From positions 531,930 to 595,929 of the forward strand of contig JALQBC010000027.1 in assembly GCA_023375675.1 (NCBI GenBank): 64,000 bases of DNA, given 5' to 3'. Both the position numbers and the translations under genes were made by a program. Positions 56,927-64,000 of this stretch are shown here, piece after piece. The DNA comes from Cytospora piceicola (taxonomy: Eukaryota; Ascomycota; Sordariomycetes; Diaporthales; Cytosporaceae). How positions within the stretch are numbered: the stretch's first letter is position 1; every line of letters begins with the position of its first letter. The notes below the pieces were generated by a model, which was given only the letters and a program-made list of their open reading frames with translations, did not search any database and was not told where the DNA came from.

Positions 56927-57149
56927 CAATCTCTGAGCCTGCTACACAGTACAGCCTCGAAACGGTTCAGCCACAGCTTACGGCGTCCTGGGCGTCCTGA
57001 AATCCCTCCGTAAATATTAGATGAGACGAGCTGACGAGACGAGATGCTGGGCACGTCCATCTGTATTTAACTGATCGACATGTCAATGCTCTTCTTCCGC
57101 CTTTCGCGCCGTCGCTATCGTCGTCCCGGTGTTGCAGTCGACATGGGCA

Positions 57150-57192
57150 ACACCCAGACACCCAGACACCCAGACACCCAGACACCCAGACA
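57150..57192. repeat. 8-bp tandem repeat ACACCCAG
   Basis: Five uninterrupted copies of ACACCCAG, ending in ACAGGCAG. Simple sequence in the flippase upstream spacer. Confidence 0.85.
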
Positions 57193-58863
57193 GGCAGATA
57201 ACTGAAGACCTGCAAAATCTGGATAGTGTATGGAGATCCGGAGGTCGATCGCTCTTTGCCTCATCGGGGCCGAGCCACCCCTTCAGCCCAGACCGAGTCC
57301 AAGATTGGCTGCGGTTGTTAGTGGTGGGGACCGAAAATAGGGGAGCTTTCCACAGATCCAGGGACCAAAAAAAGCGACCACAAGGGTGCTGGGGGTAACC
57401 ACAATACCTGTCACCACCGAGTGAAGCCCCCCCCCAGGGCCCAACTGGGCCCCCCCCCCACTCGCCATTCCTTCATCTGTCAGGATCTTGGCTGTTGAAA
57501 CCTTCGCAAACGCATCAGTGGGAGATGAAGCGCCTTCCCATTGCTACCACGCACGGCGAGGCCTAACTCTCCAAAACCCCAACAGCCCCCAACTGGCCCA
57601 AGCAGGCATGATTGCCGTGCGAGTTATACGCTATTTCTCCAGTTTGCAAAATGGGGAAAACCTCGTCAACGCCCCTCGCGTCCTTCTGCTCGCTCCCTGG
57701 CTCAGCCGCGATGGGAGCGAATGTGCGATCCCAGCAGCCGCCTGCAAACACCAAAAAAAGGACAGAAGAAAGGGGGGAAAAGAAAATAAAAGGACTTGCA
57801 AATTGCCTGTACTACATACCTGGCTTAGGTATTGGCCGTTGTCATTTCCTTTGCCAACGGTGAGATGGTTTCTTCAGAGAGACTACCTTCGCTATGGAGT
57901 AGGTATGGCTTACTGGATTCGAGTAGACCCCATGCTGGTACCAAACCCCAAGGCGTCATTGATGGGGAGGGAAATCGCCCTAAAAACGCCCCTAAATATC
58001 TACCTAGGTAGGTACTACAGTATGGTATATAAATACACCGAGGAGGCTGTTATCTGGCCATTTGTGCGAGGCCGCGGCAAAACTAACAGTACAGACTCAT
58101 CGTCTTAAGGATCCGTACGGCACAAACCATCCATACGCAGCAATCCACGAAATTGTTCTTCAACATGGCAGCTGGATGTCAGCATCAGTGGCACAGACAC
58201 AGACGATGTGCCGCTGACCGACTCACAGGAACGGCTGGGGCGCTTCTAGACCAGTAAAGTGCCCTAGCTCTCCATCAAGTTATGCAGGTGATGTTACACG
58301 AAGCATGTCAACGTCTCGTGCCAGCCTGCCCACCCGCCCGCTTGCTTGTTGTTTTTCCCAGACACAGACAGACAGAGAGGCAGAGAGACAGACAGACTGA
58401 CAGACAGATTACTGACAGAACACTCCCGGATCTTGATCATGGTCCCCGCTGTGACGTAACTCGCTACGCTGTGCGTTCCAAGGTTGTTCCCTACGGAACT
58501 TTACACAAAATGCTCTCGCTTGCTTTCGCCCCAACAAAGCACAGCCCTCAGTTCTGTCAATATCAGCCCTACGGATACTGGCGAGATTTAAATCGACATG
58601 AATGACAAGCTTACGACATGGACATCACTACATATGTATTGACCGACTGGCTTGTGGCCCTAATATTAGCAGAAGAACGACAATCCGAGGTATTTTATTA
58701 CACACAGTGTTGGACATGACCACCTGCACGCAGGTCCACTTGACGTGGGGATTGTCACATCCCGTCCATGCTGGGGTCCACGTACCAAGTTCCAAGGGGA
58801 TGCCTCATCAATCTGAGATGCCTCAACTTGACAGCCTCTGGATCCAACATGTTTATGAATGCT

Positions 58864-58905
58864 ACATACATACATACATACATACATACATACACACATA
58901 CATAT
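58864..58905. repeat. (CATA)n microsatellite
   Basis: About seven CATA units followed by ACACATACATATATGTACATG. Intergenic simple repeat. Confidence 0.9.
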
Positions 58906-59785
58906 ATGTACATGCATTTTTGACTGGACCCCTCCCAATCGTGACCGGGAGCCATGGGAGATGTGAAGATGAAGCCTCCAACCGGCCGGAGTTAAGGGGT
59001 GATAACAGAACACAGAGTTCTGGCCCCCCAAAAATATGATTTATAATGTCATTTCCAACTTCATCGACATGGGGGGTGGTCAGACGCAGGGGCGGAATGT
59101 TGGATTCGCCTGCAGAAGCTGAGGCAGCGGATTACAGTGTGGGTTTCCACCTATCGCTTCCGTCTCCCTTTACAGGAGACTCGAGAGCGAGACCAACCTG
59201 ATCAGGTTGATTTCTTCTCCAATGTTTCTGCGCAGACAAGCCGCAGTTCATGATGATAGAAGTGCCAGATCGGGAATACATGATGTTGCGTCCATGTCTT
59301 GGGACGTGTAGGAGATGTGTAGGGACGTAACCTTTTGACGCAGCAGCAGTGTGCCTTCAAAACGCCCCCGCGCTTCGTGTTGGTTGGTCTGCATTTAGCG
59401 CATGTCACCCTCACAATCTGACATGCCCCGGTAAGTAGAAGAGAAGGTAATTAATTCATAGCGACAGATATGCCCGAGGAAGGAAATAACAAGGCATATC
59501 ATTTCATCAACTCCAACATCGAAACCCCCTGGATTTGTAATATGCACTAGGTTTGCCGGTTAAACGTACTGTATATGCACGGGCCCTGTTTGACATCTCT
59601 CAACGCGAGTGCGAGTGCCTGCAGATCATAACGCGGTTGGGTTTGTTGCAGTCGCGGAGGCATCACCAAATTATAGTCTGAGAACTACCAAGGTACCCCT
59701 TTGCGCCTCTGCCCACTGCTTCCGTACGCCATAATTAGATCTCACATGGTAATCTAATTCGTGACTCACCTCGACAACAGTCGTT

Positions 59786-61988
59786 ATGGTTTCCAAAAAG
59801 AACGGAGACATCCGCAGCTTCTTCGCAAATCCCCAACCAGCCAAACCGCTACAGGCACGAACCACCCGTGCACCACCACCACCTCCCGCTCCCGATTCCT
59901 CACCACCACAGCCAGGTGACGGAACCCCTTACTCTCCCTCAACTTCATCACTGCCCGACGTCCCCTCCTCCCCACCCTACATAACACCCATCGACGAGCC
60001 CGCCCCAAGAGCCACCCTCAGCCGCGACGCCGTCATCGCCGCCTCGGACGAGGAGGACCCGGACTCGGATGACGATGACTTCTTCCCAGACCTGAGCCTG
60101 ATCGGCGGGCCCCGCGGCTCCGCCGCCGCCGCCACCGCCGCCGCCCTCCCGCCGGCATCCAGGGACGCGGCGCCCGCCGCACGGCCGCGGACCAACGAGC
60201 CGTGCGTCACGCCGCGGGCGCGGCGGACGGCCGCGGCGCCCGACTTCCTGACCTCGCCGCTGACGATCCAGAGCAAGAAGAAGAAGTACGACATGAAGGC
60301 GCTGCTGGAGTTCACGCGCAGGGACGAGGAGACGCGCGCGGGCGCGCAGCGGTTCTCGGCGCTGCTGGAGCAGGAGGCGGAGATGCAGCGGGGGGGCGGC
60401 GGCGGCTTCGGCGATGATGGGGACAGCGAGGACGGGGAGGAGGGAAACGCGGCGGCCGCGCTGAAGGAGCACATACTCGACTCTGCGGGCGAGGCTGGTG
60501 GAGAAGATGAGGGGGAGAGGGAAGGGGATGGGGGCGGGGGGGCGGACAGGATGAGGATTGTCAGGGCCCTGGAGAGGACCGAGCTCGGTGGGGACAGCAG
60601 GCGGTATTACTTCTTTGAGCAGAAGGAGCCTGACTTGGACGTCGTGGGGAGGAGGTTCCCCAAGGAGACGGCCAAGGGGGCTTGGGCCATACTGGGGGGT
60701 GCCCAAGACCGGGCACGCCATTTTGCGAGCGGGTTCCCGTACGACATCCAGAAGAAGCTGGGGAACATGCCGGATGAGATGTTCCTCTGGGTCCTGAATG
60801 AGGTCTGCTCGGAGCGGCGAAGACCATTACAGGTGGAATATCGCAAGCTTTTGGGTATCTGCTACGACCAGACGCAGCGCCTTGTCACGCCTACCCTGCT
60901 AAAACAGCTCTTCAAGAGCCTCGGGGCGACGAAAGACGTCGATGAGCTCATGGCTCGGGTTACACTGAGAGAGGAAGCAAGCAGTCCATATCCAAACCGC
61001 AACTGGACATGCGTTGAGAACTTCCTCGAGTTGCTGGGGGTAATGTCGGATGACTTCAGCCCGGATACGCGAACCACCGCGATGCAGATCCTCCTACGCT
61101 TGGGTATGGACAGCATAGCCGTGGAAAACTTCGGGTACGCGCAGAAGTGGCGAGAAGCAGCAGACCTCATCGCCCGCAGCGTACCCGACGAGCAGTGGAT
61201 CAGCTTTGTGAGTGAAATGCCTCGTACACTTTGGTATATGTTCGCTGACAAGCTTATTGCAGTGCCATGAAGTATGTTCCTCGCTCAGTGAGAGCACCCA
61301 GAAGGCAACTATGCGATGGCGAGCTATTGTCCTCCTCGGACCCGCCGTGACTCCAGGTCCTGATACTACCTCATTACATCTGCAGACCCGTACGCTGGAT
61401 CTCAAGAGACGGCTAGCGTCCGTTTTCTTCTTCGATGATCTGCGAAGGGCAGATAAAAAGCCAGAGGACACGGTCCATATACGTGCGATTATTGACCGGT
61501 TGGAAGATTACGAGTTCCAGATCAATCAGAACACTGACTACCAGGAGCTTGGCGCGCTGATGATGCTGCTGAACGTGGCGCTGGGCGATGCGTCGAAACG
61601 AGCCGAGATGACGGACAAGTCGAGCAGCGACTTCGACGCCGAGGTCGATGAGCTCGCCGAGGGGTTGAAAAGTATGCTCACGCGTGTGGCGCCGTTGAAC
61701 AAAGGTATCCACGTCTCTAGGATTGAGGCGAAGAACGCAATGGAGCTTATCCGCGAGAGGTTACTGTATCAGGTGAGAATCAAGAGTGTTCCCAAAATTG
61801 GGATCTTTGGGAAACTAGAGGAAGAAGATCCTGCTCTGCCCAGGCAGAGGGACTTCATGAAGGGCTTCCTCTCCAAGAAGAAGCGAGAGTCGTCCGTTAA
61901 GGCTGAGTCGGACGTGGTCGAGGCTGAACCGGCGATCAAGATGGAGTCGACGATCAAGGTTGAGACGGACGCAATCATGGCTGGATGA
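59786..61988 (+). CDS. Acidic nuclear-type protein with PIP-like N-terminus, possibly Nse6/SLF2-like
   Basis: Exons 59786-61207, 61263-61271 (9 bp) and 61386-61988 give 677 residues; if intron 2 is kept, 38 residues are added without a stop. The N-terminus KKNGDIRSFF (residues 4-13) resembles a PCNA-binding box, although the usual Gln is Asn. Residues 20-270 are disordered with Pro, Ala and acidic runs. From about 275 (RRYYFFEQKEPDL) to 640 the sequence is helical: FPYDIQKKLGNMPDEMFLWVL, LLGICYDQTQRLVTPTLLKQL and ENFLELLGVMSDDFSPDT. This layout recalls the Smc5/6-loading Nse6/SLF2 (FAM178) group, but I recognise no diagnostic motif, so that is a guess. The tail has KKKRE and repeated V-K-x-E segments, possible sumoylation sites. 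Confidence 0.6.
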
Positions 61989-62181
61989 TTTTATTTCCGG
62001 CAGCGTGAAACAGATGTATCATACAGTCTTGCAAAATTCATACCCCCCGCTGGAAACAGCTTTGCATGAAGGACTATCACCATGACCTGCAAACCCTTCC
62101 CCCCGCCTTCCCGCTAATGTGACGGCCGACCATGACAAACGTAAAAACAGGTGCAATGCATACATGCGTTGGAACCACCCC

Positions 62182-63027
62182 TTAGTCGAAGAACTTGCGG
62201 TTGGGGTTGGGTCCAAACAGCGTCTTGCGCACAACAGGCAGGGCACTCTCCTCGAGTAGTGCCAGCCTCGCCTCAAAGGTGTTGTCGATCTCGATCTTGC
62301 CGTTTCCACCAACAATCGACACGCCACCAGCGCTGCAAAAAATATTAGCGATATATCCCTCTCGTGGCTCAGGGGCCCAAAAGAGCAGCCAGCCGTCTCT
62401 TCTTACCTTCCCTCGGCGACCGGTGTGCTCTCATCAATCGTCACCTTGGTCTCGGTGCCGATCTTCTCCTTGTACTCCTCCTCCGCCTCGCCGATCGCCT
62501 TCTTGACCAGCTCGTAGTCCGCCTCCCTGGCCCGGACCTGCAGCTCGGGCTCGGCCATGGCGTACATGCCCTCGAGGATCAGGCCCTTGAGGGCGATGGC
62601 GTACTTGCCCTCGTCCTTGGCGCCCTCGGCCAGCTTCTCGCGGGCCTGCTCGAAGATGTCGTCGAGGAGCTCCTGGCGGGCGGCCAGGACCTTGAGGCGG
62701 GTCTTGTTGGCGACGGTGGACCGCGTGATCTGCTGCGACATGGTGGCCTGCTTGAACTTCTTGGCGTAGGCCGTGTCGATCGAGTCGGTCTCCTCCCGGA
62801 CCAGCTTCGACTTCTCGATGGCGAACTCCTCGTTGGCCTTGATCTCGATCTCGCGGGCCTTCTCGCTGGCCTCCTGCCGGATGAAGGCGGTCATCTTGCG
62901 GAGCTCCTGTCCGACCTGGGTTGTGGAGGGGCACGGTTAGCACACACAAAGCCGAGGAAGGCTTCTTGGGGAGTCGTCATGTTGGGCTGCGTACTTGGTC
63001 GTCGGACAAGGCGTGGACTTGCGACAT
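62182..63027 (-). CDS. VMA4: V-type proton ATPase subunit E
   Basis: Three exons, 63027-62995, 62915-62407 and 62332-62182, encode 230 residues, the normal length. The N-terminal half is the long helix of the peripheral stalk ([53 protein letters not shown]). The C-terminal half is the globular domain ([50 protein letters not shown]). It forms part of the V1 stator with subunit G, linking to subunit C and the membrane sector for organelle acidification. The first exon encodes just [11 protein letters not shown]. Introns are 79 and 74 bp. The gene converges with its left neighbour; the spacer is only 193 bp. Confidence 0.96.
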
Positions 63028-64000
63028 GATGGGCGGTGGTGGTGGTGGTGACTGCGCGGGATATGAAGTCGTTAAGCGTCAAGGCGGGGAGCTTGGATGC
63101 TCCTGGGGTATATGTATTTGGCAAGCTAACAGGAAAGCAAGCAGGGGGTGGCGGCTATCAGGAGAAATGGGGAGTGGTCGGTTGTTGGGGAGGTCGTATG
63201 TGGATTTATGGTTGTTGAAGCTATCTCTCGCTATGCCTATGCCTGTGCTTCCTGGAGGATGGTGGTGGATTCTATTGTTGGATGGGAGCTCCGTCATAAG
63301 CCTCCGGCACTCAAGCCACACCAGACCAGTAAGCACAGACAGCCCAGCAGCTAGCTCTCAGGCTCTCTGCCGCCGGCTCTTGAGCCTCAGCGCGGGATCC
63401 TCAGCGTTCAGTGGCAATTGCCGTTAACCAGAAGTACCATCATGCATCACACCCACTGCCTACTTGTAATGTATATATTCTTTTCCAGATCACATGATGA
63501 TTTCCTATGTACTCGGCTATGAATCCCGGTCTATTTGATCAATCTACTGTAGGTTGTGTGTCAAATGCAGCCTGCAGTCTCGTGTCTGTTATCTTGTTAG
63601 TTATTCAGGTTACCTATTTTACAGTACCAGAGTATCTAGCGTACAGTAGTAGCAAATTGCCTAAGTGGGCGGGTTCACTGCGCTTCTCTCGCTTGTTGAC
63701 TTGTTTGGTCTCCAGGTGCCGCAAAGACCTGGGCAGCTCCAAATTGGCGTCCCAGTGTACTAAGCGCACCGCCACTTCAGCACCCATTCAGCACGGTTCA
63801 GCACTGACGCCCTCTATGATTGGGCAACCGGTAGCTTGCTGCCAGGGACGGAGGCGGCGGCATGGAGAGACAGAGAGACAGACTACGGTGTCCCACAGGG
63901 GTCTTGGGGACAACGGCCGTCGAGGGCACTTTTGACCTTTTATTTTTTTATATTTCACGCCCACCCCTTCTACGAAACCACACCCTCTTTTCCCTTCAAT
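63028..64000. other. Right-edge spacer upstream of VMA4
   Basis: Promoter and leader of VMA4, then sequence without recognised genes up to the window edge. The last 60 bases turn T- and C-rich, which could be the leader of a gene beyond the edge. Confidence 0.45.

Larger units (their letters stand above)
55778..59785. promoter_or_regulatory. 4-kb divergent spacer: flippase and SLF2-like gene promoters
   Basis: No gene is recognised. The 500 bases before the flippase ATG probably form its leader. The rest holds simple repeats and a hairpin listed separately, a C-rich inverted stretch at about 57427-57461 (GGGCCCAACTGGGCCC flanked by C runs), and a (GACA)n-like stretch at 58363-58408. Chance frames (57488-58108, 58602-59039) lack family features. 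Confidence 0.45.

Noticed and set aside
1..64000. Secondary-metabolite cluster or other coordinated gene system
   Set aside because: No polyketide synthase, NRPS, terpene cyclase, P450 or cluster regulator is present; neighbouring genes belong to unrelated housekeeping processes.

Overview
The window comes from the nuclear genome of a filamentous ascomycete (Pezizomycotina, most likely Sordariomycetes). The basis is short spliceosomal introns (about 50-215 bp) with GT-AG ends and CTRAY-type branch sites, GC-rich coding exons, AT-richer spacers, no operons, and recognisable fungal orthologues. Twenty protein-coding genes are supported, most rebuilt across introns from splice signals, reading phase and family resemblance. 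All gene identities rest on recognising sequence by eye; no database search was run.

Left part (0.7-27.3 kb) is gene-dense housekeeping: CBP4 (complex III assembly), EGD1 (NAC beta), TAD1 (tRNA A37 deaminase), RPL24, a peroxisomal-type peroxiredoxin, a DUF1348 protein, a four-span MARVEL-like membrane protein, a small 12-cysteine secreted protein, an SLC33A1-type acetyl-CoA transporter, a CENP-O/Mcm21 kinetochore protein, POP1 (RNase P/MRP), an NT-C2 domain protein, a Nup54/Nup57 nucleoporin and the NDUFA8-like subunit of complex I. One degenerate tRNA-like sequence lies at 12.9 kb.

Middle part (27.3-48 kb) is sparse: a 6.9-kb spacer ending in a pyrimidine-rich leader, a CAP/PR-1 secreted protein, a proline-rich secreted protein with a 59-residue internal duplication, a LAG1-type ceramide synthase, then 6.6 kb without genes. 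The last 2.9 kb of that gap is a worn tandem array of roughly 150-bp units, each with an inverted GGAAGTCG/CGACTTCC pair. A 16-bp minisatellite has expanded inside one unit. The array abuts an HhH-GPD DNA glycosylase gene with AT-hook-like tail motifs.

Right part (48-64 kb): the glycosylase, a class-4 P-type ATPase (Dnf1/2-like flippase), a 4-kb spacer with simple repeats and a perfect hairpin, an acidic nuclear-type protein that may be Nse6/SLF2-like, and the V-ATPase subunit E.

The genes do not form one pathway; this is an ordinary chromosomal segment. The most unusual structure is the hairpin satellite beside the glycosylase. An ACCTAGGT-type palindrome is scattered through the spacers.
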